From contig UCCS01000065.1 in assembly GCA_900470965.1 (NCBI GenBank), positions 48,822-112,821 of the forward strand: 64,000 nucleotides of DNA. The letters run 5' to 3'. Below the pieces are notes generated by a model. The model saw nothing but the letters and a program-made list of their open reading frames with translations, did not search any database and was not told where the DNA came from. How positions within the stretch are numbered: the first letter of the stretch is position 1; every line of letters begins with the position of its first letter. The stretch is from Hyphomicrobiales bacterium (lineage in GTDB: Bacteria > Pseudomonadota > Alphaproteobacteria > Rhizobiales > Rhizobiaceae). The translations under genes were made by a program, and so were the position numbers. This document shows positions 1 through 7,921 of the stretch, one piece after another.

Positions 1-278
1 ACTATATCGACCAAACCCTTGCGCTGCAGCGGCTTCAGTGCCGCCGTCAGCGTTGTCTGATCCATGGCGAGCAGGCTTGCGACCGGTCCCATCGGTGGCG
101 GTTCCGGCCGGTTCAGGGACATCAGCAGGGAGAACTGGCCGTTGGTGAGGCCAACGGGCCGCAGTGCATCGTCGAACAGCCTTGCGAGCGCGCGGGCGGC
201 GCGCTGCACATGCAGGCACAGGCACGTATCCCGCACCAGAAGCGTCGTAGAAAAAGGAATCGCGATCGAGTTTGACAT
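1..278 (-). CDS. MarR-family transcriptional regulator, 3' end cut by window edge
   Basis: Reading leftward from an ATG at 278, about 92 codons are open to the edge of the window. The visible part has an N-terminal helix followed by the start of a MarR-type winged helix: VGLTNGQFSLLMSL, then LLAMDQTTLTAALKPLQRKG, which is the usual recognition-helix region. MarR proteins bind palindromic operators as dimers and usually repress themselves and a divergent gene. The gene diverges from the DUF899 gene, and a perfect 12-bp palindrome (290-301) lies just upstream of its start, so autoregulation and control of the DUF899 cluster are likely. The ligand cannot be judged because the C-terminus is missing. 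Confidence 0.85.
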   Translation of the reverse strand, partial: MSNSIAIPFSTTLLVRDTCLCLHVQRAARALARLFDDALRPVGLTNGQFSLLMSLNRPEPPPMGPVASLLAMDQTTLTAALKPLQRKGLVDI

Positions 279-289
279 GGTCTATTTCT

Positions 290-301
290 ATTGATATCAA
301 T
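290..301. promoter_or_regulatory. Palindromic operator between MarR and DUF899 genes
   Basis: ATTGATATCAAT is a perfect 12-bp palindrome centred in the 90-bp divergent intergenic region, 12 bp before the MarR start. Its size and AT-rich symmetry are typical of MarR operators. Binding is inferred. Confidence 0.6.
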
Positions 302-368
302 GTATTTAGTCAAGAAGAGGAGACTATCTGCCGGAAAATGCCGGCCGCGCCAGAGGAGGGCGTAGATC

Positions 369-1112
369 ATGTTGAACAAGGTTACCCAAAATCCCGTCGT
401 TTCCCGCGAGGAATGGCTTGAAGCCCGCCGAGCCTTGCTCTTGAGAGAGAAAGAGGCGACCCATCTCAGAGACAAGGTGAATGCCGAACGCACGGCTTTG
501 CCTTGGGTGAAAGTGGATAAGGACTACACGTTCGACACGCCTCGGGGGCCGAAATCGCTTGCCGACCTTTTCGATGGCCGCAGCCAACTCATGGTCTATC
601 ACTTCATGTTCGGCCCCGAATGGGAGGCCGGTTGCCCCGGCTGCTCGTTCCTCGCCGATCATCTCGACGGCACGCTGCCGCATTTGAATCACCACGACGT
701 CACTCTTGTTGCCGTCGCCCGCGCACCGCTTGCCAAGATCGAGGCCTACAAGCAGCGCATGGGCTGGAAATTCCCGTGGGTCTCGTCCTTCGGCAGCGAT
801 TTCAACTTCGATTATCACGTATCTTTCACGCCTGAGGACCTTGCCAAAGACAAGGTCTTTTATAATTTCTCTCCGATAGCGCCCTCTGACGCCAATGACG
901 AACTGCCTGGACTTTCGGCCTTTTACCGGAATGAGAAGGGCGAAGTGTTCCATACCTATTCGAGCTATGCCCGAGGCGCGGAGGAAATCCTCGGTACGCT
1001 GATGATCCTGGATCACGCGCCCAAGGGCCGCAACGAAGATTCGACCATGGATTTCGTGAAGCGTCACGATGAATATGAGGAAAGCCCCCAGGCCTCGTCC
1101 TGTTGCCATTGA
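369..1112 (+). CDS. DUF899 family thioredoxin-like protein
   Basis: This 247-aa protein belongs to the DUF899 family of thioredoxin-fold proteins of unknown substrate. A CPGC pair (Cys89, Cys92) follows MVYHFMFGPEWEAG, in the place where thioredoxins carry CxxC. The C-terminus ends in a second Cys pair (SSCCH). It has no signal peptide and is probably cytoplasmic. It is the first gene of a same-strand cluster with DUF1579 and VOC proteins, a combination common in rhizobia, and it diverges from a MarR regulator. A redox or detoxification role is inferred from the fold and the neighbours only. The stop codon overlaps the first base of a RIME-like repeat. Confidence 0.85.
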   Translation: MLNKVTQNPVVSREEWLEARRALLLREKEATHLRDKVNAERTALPWVKVDKDYTFDTPRGPKSLADLFDGRSQLMVYHFMFGPEWEAGCPGCSFLADHLDGTLPHLNHHDVTLVAVARAPLAKIEAYKQRMGWKFPWVSSFGSDFNFDYHVSFTPEDLAKDKVFYNFSPIAPSDANDELPGLSAFYRNEKGEVFHTYSSYARGAEEILGTLMILDHAPKGRNEDSTMDFVKRHDEYEESPQASSCCH

Positions 1113-1159
1113 CGCAATTCCAGCAAAAGTGTTGCGCGGTTTTGCGTGCGGAATTGCGT
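1112..1159. repeat. RIME-like intergenic repeat, GCAATTCC type
   Basis: Perfect 10-bp terminal inverted repeats, ACGCAATTCC (1112-1121) and GGAATTGCGT (1150-1159), enclose the core CAAAAGTG...GCGGTTTTGC. The same core occurs at 1686-1740, 6035-6137 and 13238-13339. The element matches the rhizobial intergenic mosaic repeats as I know them. It starts on the DUF899 stop codon and could fold in the transcript between DUF899 and DUF1579. Confidence 0.75.
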
Positions 1160-1201
1160 GAAGCATCTAGCCAGCCACCCATCATCCGGAGGAGAAGGAC
1201 G

Positions 1202-1666
1202 ATGAAGACTGCAGAAGTGCTGAAGGAGCATGCTTTCCTGGAGAGAATGGTCGGTCACTGGACCGTCGCCGCTTCGGACATGACCGGCGACAAGCCTTGG
1301 GATGAGACCGTGCGCTCCCTGCAAGGCATCTGGTTCGTTGCCGAAGGCGCCGGTGAAATGAGCGACGGCAAGCAGGCGACGACGATCCTGACCCTCGGCT
1401 ACGACCCAAGCAAAGGCAAATATGTCGGCAGCTGGATCGGCTCGATGATGGACTACATGTGGATCTATGAGGGTGAGATCGAGCCCTTGGGTAATGTGCT
1501 GTCGCTCTACACCAGGGGGCCGGCTTTCGAAGGCGATGGCCTTGCCGACTATCGCGAGCAGATCGCCTTTCTCGATGACAGCGCCAGAACCTTCACATCG
1601 AGCGTCAAGGAAGCTGACGGCACCTGGAAGCAGTTCATGGAAGTCAAATATACCCGCAAGGGCTGA
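1202..1666 (+). CDS. DUF1579 family protein
   Basis: The start at 1202 is chosen because it follows GGAGGAGAAGGACG; an in-frame ATG 33 codons upstream lies inside the repeat. The product is 154 aa, with HAFLERMVGHWTV near the N-terminus and a calycin-like run of beta strands (GYDPSKGKYVGSWIGSMM) as in DUF1579 proteins, which have no settled function. It has no signal peptide or membrane segment. It lies between DUF899 and VOC genes and is flanked on both sides by GCAATTCC-type RIME-like repeats. The three genes probably form one transcription unit. Confidence 0.85.
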   Translation: MKTAEVLKEHAFLERMVGHWTVAASDMTGDKPWDETVRSLQGIWFVAEGAGEMSDGKQATTILTLGYDPSKGKYVGSWIGSMMDYMWIYEGEIEPLGNVLSLYTRGPAFEGDGLADYREQIAFLDDSARTFTSSVKEADGTWKQFMEVKYTRKG

Positions 1667-1685
1667 AATCGCCGGGGCACATCAA

Positions 1686-1740
1686 GAGCAATTCCAACAA
1701 AAGTGCGAGAGCGGTTTTGCGTTCGGAATTGCGTGAAAAC
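1686..1740. repeat. RIME-like intergenic repeat, GCAATTCC type, second copy
   Basis: Arms GCAATTCC (1688-1695) and GGAATTGC (1725-1732) enclose AACAAAAGTG...GCGGTTTTGC. The copy closely resembles 1112-1159 and lies between the DUF1579 and VOC genes, so two related elements bracket one gene. Confidence 0.75.
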
Positions 1741-1778
1741 AAAGAGATAGAACTCAAGCGTGGACCGAGGAGAACACG

Positions 1779-2555
1779 ATGTCCAATACGCATGGCAAGT
1801 TCATATGGTGCGAACTGATGACGCCGGACCCCGATGCGGCGGCGAGATTCTATGGCTCGGTCGTCGGCTGGACGTCGAGCAAAATGCCGGCGGCGGACCA
1901 GCCGGAATACACCATCTTCGAGGCAAACGGCGTCAGAGTCGCCGGCATGATGCCCTTTCCCGCAGAGCTGGAAGGGCAGGGCATTCCGCCGAACTGGACC
2001 GGTTATGTCGCCGTTGACAATGTCGATCAGTCGGCACGCGACTTTGCTGCGAACGGTGGCACTATCCGTCGCCAGCCGGCGGATATTCCAGGCATAGGCC
2101 GCTTTGCCGTGGTAGCCGATCCTGACGGAGCGGTGCTCTGCATCATGACGCCACTGCCGATGGAAAATCCGCCACCGGAACTGCCCTTCGACACGGCCGG
2201 CCATGTCGGCTGGCGCGAACTCTACGCCAATGATGGCGCGAAGGCCTTCGACTTCTATGCCAAGCTTTTCGGCTGGACGAAGGATCAGGACTTCGACATG
2301 GGTCCGATGGGCGTCTACCACATCTTCGCCGAGCACGGAAAACAGACCGGCGGCATGATGACCCGTCCGCCGGAAGTCGGCATGTCTTTCTGGTCCTATT
2401 ATTTCACCGTGCCGACGCTCGATGCCGCCATCGACCGGATCAACAGCGGTCGTGGCAAGGTTATCAACGGTCCGATGGAGGTTCCTGGCGGCTGGGTCTG
2501 CCAGGCGATCGATCCACAAGGCGCCTATTTCTGCCTGTCGGCGGCGAAGCGTTAG
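1779..2555 (+). CDS. VOC family protein with two glyoxalase-like domains
   Basis: The 258-aa protein contains two tandem vicinal-oxygen-chelate domains of about 125 residues each. The first begins KFIWCELMTPDPDAAARFYG and the second GHVGWRELYANDGAKAFDFY. This double-domain layout matches bacterial CFP30B/hydroxylase-like VOC proteins. The substrate is unknown; the family covers glyoxalases, fosfomycin-resistance proteins and dioxygenases. GAGGAGAACACG precedes the ATG. It is the last gene of the DUF899-DUF1579-VOC cluster and converges on the ABC-F gene. Confidence 0.85.
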   Translation: MSNTHGKFIWCELMTPDPDAAARFYGSVVGWTSSKMPAADQPEYTIFEANGVRVAGMMPFPAELEGQGIPPNWTGYVAVDNVDQSARDFAANGGTIRRQPADIPGIGRFAVVADPDGAVLCIMTPLPMENPPPELPFDTAGHVGWRELYANDGAKAFDFYAKLFGWTKDQDFDMGPMGVYHIFAEHGKQTGGMMTRPPEVGMSFWSYYFTVPTLDAAIDRINSGRGKVINGPMEVPGGWVCQAIDPQGAYFCLSAAKR

Positions 2556-2563
2556 GGGTCATT

Positions 2564-2598
2564 GAAAAAAGGGTCGCGAGCAATCTCGCTTGCGACCC
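2564..2598 (-). terminator. Intrinsic terminator of the ABC-F gene
   Basis: GGGTCGC (2571-2577) pairs with GCGACCC (2592-2598). Read on the minus strand the hairpin is followed by TTTTTTC. It begins one base after the ABC-F stop codon. Confidence 0.8.
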
Positions 2599-4125
2599 CT
2601 ATCCAGCTCCCCTCACACTCGCAAAGAAGTCTTCCGGGCTTTCCACTTCCACCAGTTTCTTCCGGCCGATCAGCCAGAAGCGGTTGCCAACGGCCCGTAC
2701 GAAGCTGCGGTCGTGGGAGACGAGCAGGCAGCTCGCCTCATGTGCCATCAGCTCGCTTTCCAGCGCCTCCTGCCCCTCGATGTCGAGATGGTTGGTGGGT
2801 TCATCCAGCAGGTAGAAATTCGGCTGCGTCAGCCGCAGCACCAGCATCCCGAGCCGCGCCTTCTGGCCGCCGGAGAGCAGCTTCACCGGCTTGCCCTGCA
2901 TCTCGATCGTCATGCCGGCGCCGGCAAGCAGCGAGCGCGCCCGCTGGTCGCCGACATCGAAGCGGCGGATGATCGTCTGCAGCGGTGTGTCGGCATCGCT
3001 GAGATCGGCAAGCAGTTGGTCGCCATAGCCGAGCACCAGCGAGGGCGTGGCCTTGATGCCGGCCTTTGCTGTTTCCGGCTCGGCGACCACCGCGCGCAGC
3101 ATGGAGACGAGCCGCGACTTGCCGGCGCCGTTGAGGCCGAGTAGCACGATGCGGTCGCCCTGGCAGATGAACTGCTTTCCCGTGCGGAAGAGCAGCGTGC
3201 CGTCAGGCGTCGTGACCTCGGCATCCTCCAGCGTCACCAGAACCTTGGCATGCGTGCCGCGGTTGGCGAGACGGATCGCGCCTGCCGAACGCTCCAGATG
3301 GGTGGGCTTTGCGGTTTCCTCCAGCTTTTCGGCGCGTTGCTTTAACTGCTTTGTCTTGACCACCAGCAGGTCGCTGCCGGAATTGATGCCGATATTATTG
3401 AGTTTTGCCGCCTGCTTGCGCAACTGTTCGACCGTCTTCATATCCTTCTCGTAGCGCCGTGCATCGGAGGCATCCGCCTCGTCGAGTACCGCTCTCGCCC
3501 GGCTATAGGGCAGGGAGAAGACCGGCGATTGCTCCGGCCGCAGGAAGAGCGTTCGGTTGGTCGTCGCATCGAGGAAGGCGCGGTCGTGGCTGGAGATGAT
3601 CACAGGCGTATCGCGCGGCAGTGCGTTCAGCCAGTTTTCCACCTGCGCGATCTTTTCGAGGTCGAGATGGTTGGTCGGTTCGTCGAGCAGCAGCACGTCG
3701 GGTTCATTCACCGAGGTGCGGGCAATCAGTGCCAGCCGCTGCCAGCCGCCGCTGAGCTGTCGGAGCGGCCGCTCGCGCAACTCCTCGGGCACTTCGAGCG
3801 ATTCCAGCACGACATCCGCACGCCAGCTTTCGCCGTCTGCCTGGTCAGGAGGAAGGGCGAGAAGCACGGCATCACGGAAACTGGCATCGAGAAGTGCCGG
3901 CGGCACATTCTGCTCCATATGGCCGATGGTGAGCCCGCGCGCCTTGGTGATTTCGCCTTCGGTCGATTCCAGCTTGCCCGTCATGAGGTTGAGCAGGGTG
4001 GATTTGCCGCGTCCGTTCGCCGCCACGAGGCCGATCCGGTCGCCGGCGTTGACGACGAGATTGAGCTTCGAAAACAGCGGCGCGGACAGCACGATGCCGA
4101 GATTGCGGATATTGATGAGGGTCAT
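2599..4125 (-). CDS. ABC-F family ATP-binding protein
   Basis: The 508-aa protein has two ABC ATPase domains in one chain and no membrane segment, the ABC-F layout. Domain 1 has a Walker A AANGRGKST, a signature LSGGWQRLAL and Walker B LLLDEPTNHLD. Domain 2 has LNGAGKSRL, LSGGQKARLG and YLLDEPTNHLD. The linker (about residues 225-290) is charged and helical. ABC-F proteins act on ribosomes as translation factors or antibiotic-protection proteins, but this subfamily (Uup/YheS/resistance type) cannot be assigned by reading alone. The gene stands alone, ends in an intrinsic terminator and converges on the VOC gene. Confidence 0.92.
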   Translation of the reverse strand: MTLINIRNLGIVLSAPLFSKLNLVVNAGDRIGLVAANGRGKSTLLNLMTGKLESTEGEITKARGLTIGHMEQNVPPALLDASFRDAVLLALPPDQADGESWRADVVLESLEVPEELRERPLRQLSGGWQRLALIARTSVNEPDVLLLDEPTNHLDLEKIAQVENWLNALPRDTPVIISSHDRAFLDATTNRTLFLRPEQSPVFSLPYSRARAVLDEADASDARRYEKDMKTVEQLRKQAAKLNNIGINSGSDLLVVKTKQLKQRAEKLEETAKPTHLERSAGAIRLANRGTHAKVLVTLEDAEVTTPDGTLLFRTGKQFICQGDRIVLLGLNGAGKSRLVSMLRAVVAEPETAKAGIKATPSLVLGYGDQLLADLSDADTPLQTIIRRFDVGDQRARSLLAGAGMTIEMQGKPVKLLSGGQKARLGMLVLRLTQPNFYLLDEPTNHLDIEGQEALESELMAHEASCLLVSHDRSFVRAVGNRFWLIGRKKLVEVESPEDFFASVRGAG

Positions 4126-4506
4126 GATCGTATCCTGGTCTTGCCAAGCGATCGCGCATATCCGGGGCGTCCAGCCATCAACGGAAAGCGCGTTATGCTT
4201 GGCGGATTATGAAATGCTTGCAGCTTGAACGACGGGCATTCAGGTGCAGCAGTGCCACTAGGGGCAGACCAGGAAGAGATTTGCGAGAAACGGTCTCTGG
4301 TCAGCCCTGCAAACGCATCTGCAGGGCGTTGACTGGGCCACGCTGGCGATGATGCCGGAAATACATATTCACGCGCAGCCCTCCTTCTTTCTCGGTTGCA
4401 AGAGGGAAATACCATTGCTCGCGGTTGGAAACAAGGGATCATGATGGCAGTAAACACGCTCAGATGGTATGAAAGGCCTTCATCATCCGGGATCGGGGGA
4501 CGCGGG
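4126..4506. other. 381-bp intergenic region without a convincing gene
   Basis: This gap lies between the divergent ABC-F and GNAT genes. The only clear structure is an 8-bp hairpin, GCCCTGCA (4304-4311) with TGCAGGGC (4320-4327), without a T-tract. Open frames here are extensions of the GNAT frame or antisense shadows without a ribosome-binding site. Confidence 0.6.
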
Positions 4507-5010
4507 ATGATTTCCATCGCAAGGGCAGGCAGCACAGAGGATTTCGTCATCGCCGCCGGCTTCTGCGAAGCACTCGGCGCCCTGGATGTGGAACTCGGGC
4601 GTGATCATGGTATCCCCGCCGAGATCGTCATGACGCTCTTCCACAGCGAAAATCATGAAAGCCTCGCCCGGAAATATAGCTCCGACGAAGCGATGATGTT
4701 CCTGGCCAGATGGGAGGGAGCACCGGCAGGCTGCATCGCGCTCGCACCATTTGAGACTGCTGCGATGGAGATCCATAAACTCTATGTGGATCCCGCCTTT
4801 CGCGGTCGGGGCATCGCCAATGTGCTGATGCGGCGGGTGTTCGAGGAAGCAAAAAAGAGCGGCCGCCCCACCATGCTCGTCAATACCGCCGCCTATCTGA
4901 AGAGCGCGCTTTCCCTCTACGAAGCCTTCGGCTTTACCCATTGCCCGCCTTTTCACAGCGTGCCGGCTGAAATCAGCCACACCGAAGTCTTCATGTCGCG
5001 GCCGCTTTGA
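4507..5010 (+). CDS. GNAT family N-acetyltransferase
   Basis: The ATG at 4507 follows a GGGGGA ribosome-binding site and starts a 167-aa protein beginning MISIARAGSTEDF; an upstream in-frame start (4396) would add a poorly coding 37 residues. The acetyl-CoA-binding motif A is visible as KLYVDPAFRGRGIANVLMRR, preceded by the strand of motif B (GCIALAPFE). The acceptor substrate is unknown. The gene stands alone and is followed after about 50 bp by a small membrane-protein gene. Confidence 0.88.
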   Translation: MISIARAGSTEDFVIAAGFCEALGALDVELGRDHGIPAEIVMTLFHSENHESLARKYSSDEAMMFLARWEGAPAGCIALAPFETAAMEIHKLYVDPAFRGRGIANVLMRRVFEEAKKSGRPTMLVNTAAYLKSALSLYEAFGFTHCPPFHSVPAEISHTEVFMSRPL

Positions 5011-5061
5011 TCCCGACACAATCGCTTCTTAGCGATGTCGGATGTCACAGGGAGGCACGGC

Positions 5062-5562
5062 ATGCTCATCGCTCATCTGCCGGCAGGCTATATTCTCGGA
5101 ACTGCCGCGCGACGCAGGGCTTCGTCCATTGCGGTCATGGCGGCAGCGCTGATCGGCAGCGTCATGCCGGATTTCGACATGATCTATTTCCACGCCTCCG
5201 GCGGCCGGGTTCATCACCATGCCTATGTCACGCATTGGCCGCTCTTCTGGCTGGTCTCGGCGATCCTGATCCTGCCGCTCCTCAAATGGTTTCGTTCGGC
5301 CTGGCTCGCTGCAGGTTGCGTCTTCTTCGCCGCCGCCATGCTGCATATGGTCATAGACACGATCGCGGCACCGCTCTTTTGGTTGGCACCTTTTTCCTTT
5401 CATGAATTCGAGCTGGTTCGAGTTCCCGCAACCCATGCCAGCTGGATCATGAGCTTCCTGCTTCACTGGACATTCCTGCTGGAAATCTCGATCTGCCTTT
5501 CGGCCCTGGCACTCTTCCTGATGCGCCGCCGACGCGCCGAACCTGGTCGATCTGCGGCCTGA
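5062..5562 (+). CDS. Small integral membrane protein, YdjM/DUF457-like metal-dependent hydrolase family
   Basis: The start at 5062 is preferred because AGGGAGG lies eight bases before it; the frame also opens at 5035. The 166-aa protein has about four membrane segments and the conserved polar motifs of the membrane-bound hydrolase family: IGSVMPDFDM, RVHHHAYVTHWP and HMVIDT. These supply the His and Asp residues thought to bind metal. The C-terminus is basic (MRRRRAEPGR). The enzymatic activity of such proteins is not well established, so hydrolase is a family label here. Confidence 0.75.
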   Translation: MLIAHLPAGYILGTAARRRASSIAVMAAALIGSVMPDFDMIYFHASGGRVHHHAYVTHWPLFWLVSAILILPLLKWFRSAWLAAGCVFFAAAMLHMVIDTIAAPLFWLAPFSFHEFELVRVPATHASWIMSFLLHWTFLLEISICLSALALFLMRRRRAEPGRSAA

Positions 5563-5731
5563 CCACAGGGAGGATGGCGCGCAGGTCAGGGGGGTGTCGA
5601 AAGGCTGGAACTCCTTGATCGTCGCCGAACACATTTCGCCGGCCTGTTTGCCACTATAGTTGCACAGCACCGTGTGATCGTTATAAGCGGCCGTCGATGG
5701 ATTGAGGAAATTCCTGATCGAGGGCGAAGTG

Positions 5732-6034
5732 ATGGCAGGCGGTGACGACGAATATGTTTATGACGAGGCGACAGGCGAATGGCGCTCTCCCTCCGAGATG
5801 GCTGCGGCCGCACAGGCTGCGTCCGAGGTTCGCGACGCCTCCGGAAACGTGTTGAAGGACGGCGATTCCGTCACGCTTATCAAGGACCTGAAGGTAAAGG
5901 GCGCCAACCAGACCCTGAAACAGGGCACGGTCATCCGCTCGATCCGTCTGACGAACAATCCCGAAGAAATCGACTGCCGTCATGATGCGATCAAAGGTCT
6001 CGTCCTGCGCACGGAATTTGTCCGTAAGCGATGA
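5732..6034 (+). CDS. PhnA-domain protein (YjdM-like), without the N-terminal zinc ribbon
   Basis: The ATG at 5732 gives a 100-aa product; the frame also opens at a TTG at 5702. The C-terminal two thirds match the PhnA/YjdM domain: VRDASGNVLKDGDSVTLIKD, KVKGANQTLKQGTVIRSIRL and DCRHDAIKGLVLRTEFVRK. Typical YjdM proteins begin with a Cys4 zinc ribbon; here the N-terminus is acidic (DDEYVYDEATGEWR) and has no CxxC. The name alkylphosphonate utilization is historical and does not show a phosphonate role, and no phn genes are nearby. Confidence 0.8.
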   Translation: MAGGDDEYVYDEATGEWRSPSEMAAAAQAASEVRDASGNVLKDGDSVTLIKDLKVKGANQTLKQGTVIRSIRLTNNPEEIDCRHDAIKGLVLRTEFVRKR

Positions 6035-6137
6035 CTAAAGTATGCCGCGCAAAAGTGTGAAGCGGTTTTGCGATAACGACATGCGTAAAAACAAAGGTCA
6101 ACGTGGCGCGAATCTGAAAGATCGCGCCACGCTTTAG
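6035..6137. repeat. RIME-like intergenic repeat, full length, between convergent genes
   Basis: CTAAAG (6035-6040) and CTTTAG (6132-6137) bound the element. The left half holds the CGCAAAAGTGTG...GCGGTTTTGCG core. The right half is a perfect hairpin, CGTGGCGCGA (6102-6111) with TCGCGCCACG (6122-6131). It fills the space between the convergent PhnA and HerA-like genes exactly and probably folds in both transcripts. Confidence 0.8.
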
Positions 6138-6139
6138 AC

Positions 6140-7693
6140 TTACCGCTTCAAGCTTCCCAATATGCCGCGTACCAGCGCCCGGCCGACCTGCGTCGCCACC
6201 GTGCGCGCCACGCTCTTCATCGCCGCTTCCACCACCGTTTCGCGCTGATAACCGGAGCGGCCGCGAGGCTGCGCCTTGTCGTCATCGCCGCCGCCAAAGC
6301 CGGGCAGGGTCCAGCCGGACGTGGTGCTGCCCTCCTGTGGCGCCGGGGCCTCTTCCTGCGCCCGCTTGGCAGCGTCGGAATCGGCAGCCTTCTTGGCGCG
6401 TGCCGCCAGCATCTCGAAAGCGGATTCGCGGTCCACGTCCTCGTCATAGACGCCGAGAACCGGGCTGCGGTCCATGATTTGCTGGCGCTCGACGTCGCTC
6501 ACCGGTCCGACGCGGCCGGATGGCGGGCGGATCAGCGTTCGTTCGACGATCGAGGGTGCACCCTTGGCTTCCAGCGTCGAAACCAGCGCCTCGCCGGTGC
6601 CGAGAGTGGTGATGACGGTGGCGCAATCGAAGACGGGGTTGGGGCGGAACGTATCGGCGGCCGTCTTCACCGCCTTCTGCTCGCGCGGCGAATAGGCGCG
6701 CAGCGCATGCTGCAGGCGGTTGCCGAGCTGGGCGAGCACTGTTTCCGGCACGTCGAGCGGGTTCTGCGTCACGAAATAGACGCCGACGCCCTTGGAGCGG
6801 ATGAGGCGCACCACTTGTTCCACACGCTCGGTCAACACCTTCGGCGCGTCGTTGAAGAGCAGATGAGCCTCATCGAAGAAGAAGACGAGCTTCGGCTTGT
6901 CGGGATCGCCGACTTCGGGCAGTTCCTCGAAGAGCTCGGAGAGTAGCCACAGCAGGAAGGTGGCGTAAAGGCGCGGGTTCATCATCAGTTTGTCGGCGGC
7001 AAGCACGGAAATCTGCCCGTAGCCATTGTTCGACGTGCGCATGATGTCGGTAATCTTCAGTGCCGGCTCGCCGAAGAAATGTTCCGCGCCCTGCTGTTCC
7101 AGCACCAGTAGCGCGCGCTGGATGGAGCCGACCGAGGCCTTGGAGATGAGGCCGAACTGGCTGGAAAGCTCGGTGGCGTTTTCGCCCATATAGTTGAGCA
7201 GCGAGGTAAAATCCTTGAGGTCGAGCAGTGGCAGGCCGGCCTTGTCGGCGATCTTGAAGGCGATGTTGATGACGCCTTCCTGCGGCTCGGAAGCATCCAT
7301 CAGCCGTGCCAGCAGCAGCGGTCCCATCTCGGCGATGGTCGTGCGCACCCGGTGGCCCTTCTCACCGAAGAGATCCCAGAAGATGACCGGGAACTGCTCG
7401 AATTCGTAATCGGTAAAGCCGATCTGTTCGGCGCGCTTGGTGAGGAAGTCTTTTGCTTCGCCCTTGGCGGCGATGCCCGAGAGGTCGCCCTTGATGTCGG
7501 CGGCGAAAACTGGCACGCCGGCTCTCGCAAAGCCCTCGGCCAGCACCTGCAGGGTCACCGTCTTGCCGGTGCCCGTCGCGCCGGTGACCAGGCCGTGGCG
7601 GTTGCCGAATTTGAGATCGAGATATTCGCCCTTGTTGATGCTGTCATCAGGATTGCGGCTTGCGCCGATGAAAATCTTGCCGTCCTCGAGCAT
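6140..7693 (-). CDS. HerA-like (DUF853) ATPase/helicase
   Basis: The start at 7693 follows GGGAGAC; 24 more in-frame codons upstream lack a ribosome-binding site. The 517-aa protein carries a Walker A GATGTGKTVTLQVLAEGFAR, a Walker B FFFDEAHLLF and an arginine-finger region (RNPLDVPETVLAQLGNRLQHA follows VYFVTQ), as in the DUF853 group of HerA/FtsK-type ATPases. True HerA works with NurA in DNA-end resection, but no nurA is present and bacterial DUF853 proteins have no firmly known role. The C-terminal 100 residues are low in complexity and end in a basic helix (VARTVATQVGRALVRGILGS). Confidence 0.85.
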   Translation of the reverse strand: MLEDGKIFIGASRNPDDSINKGEYLDLKFGNRHGLVTGATGTGKTVTLQVLAEGFARAGVPVFAADIKGDLSGIAAKGEAKDFLTKRAEQIGFTDYEFEQFPVIFWDLFGEKGHRVRTTIAEMGPLLLARLMDASEPQEGVINIAFKIADKAGLPLLDLKDFTSLLNYMGENATELSSQFGLISKASVGSIQRALLVLEQQGAEHFFGEPALKITDIMRTSNNGYGQISVLAADKLMMNPRLYATFLLWLLSELFEELPEVGDPDKPKLVFFFDEAHLLFNDAPKVLTERVEQVVRLIRSKGVGVYFVTQNPLDVPETVLAQLGNRLQHALRAYSPREQKAVKTAADTFRPNPVFDCATVITTLGTGEALVSTLEAKGAPSIVERTLIRPPSGRVGPVSDVERQQIMDRSPVLGVYDEDVDRESAFEMLAARAKKAADSDAAKRAQEEAPAPQEGSTTSGWTLPGFGGGDDDKAQPRGRSGYQRETVVEAAMKSVARTVATQVGRALVRGILGSLKR

Positions 7694-7886
7694 GTAGAAT
7701 GTCTCCCTCGGTCGATGCCGCCGCTCAATTCTCGAATATGCGGGATGCTCTTTCCGCACAGTCATGCAAATATCGTTTCTCTGTTATAAGCAGCCGACGG
7801 GAGACGGACAACTGTCTGCGTTAAAAGGGAAAGCAGGAAAGAGGCGCCTCAAAAAGCGCCGCTTGAGTTGCCGCCTCGATTCGATT

Positions 7887-7905
7887 ACGTTGACGTCAAC
7901 GTCAA
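7887..7905. promoter_or_regulatory. Palindromic operator-like site upstream of the Gly-rich small protein
   Basis: ACGTTGACGTCAACGT (7887-7902) is a perfect 16-bp palindrome. It overlaps TTGACGT-CA-ACGTCAA (7890-7905). It lies 17 bp before the start codon, so a bound protein would block transcription or initiation. The regulator is unknown. Confidence 0.5.
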
Positions 7906-7921
7906 AAACAGGAGGCAGACG

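Noticed and set aside
4122..4550. 142-aa minus-strand frame between ABC-F and GNAT
   Set aside because: No ribosome-binding site, Pro/Arg/Ser-rich composition without a domain, and it overlaps both neighbours.
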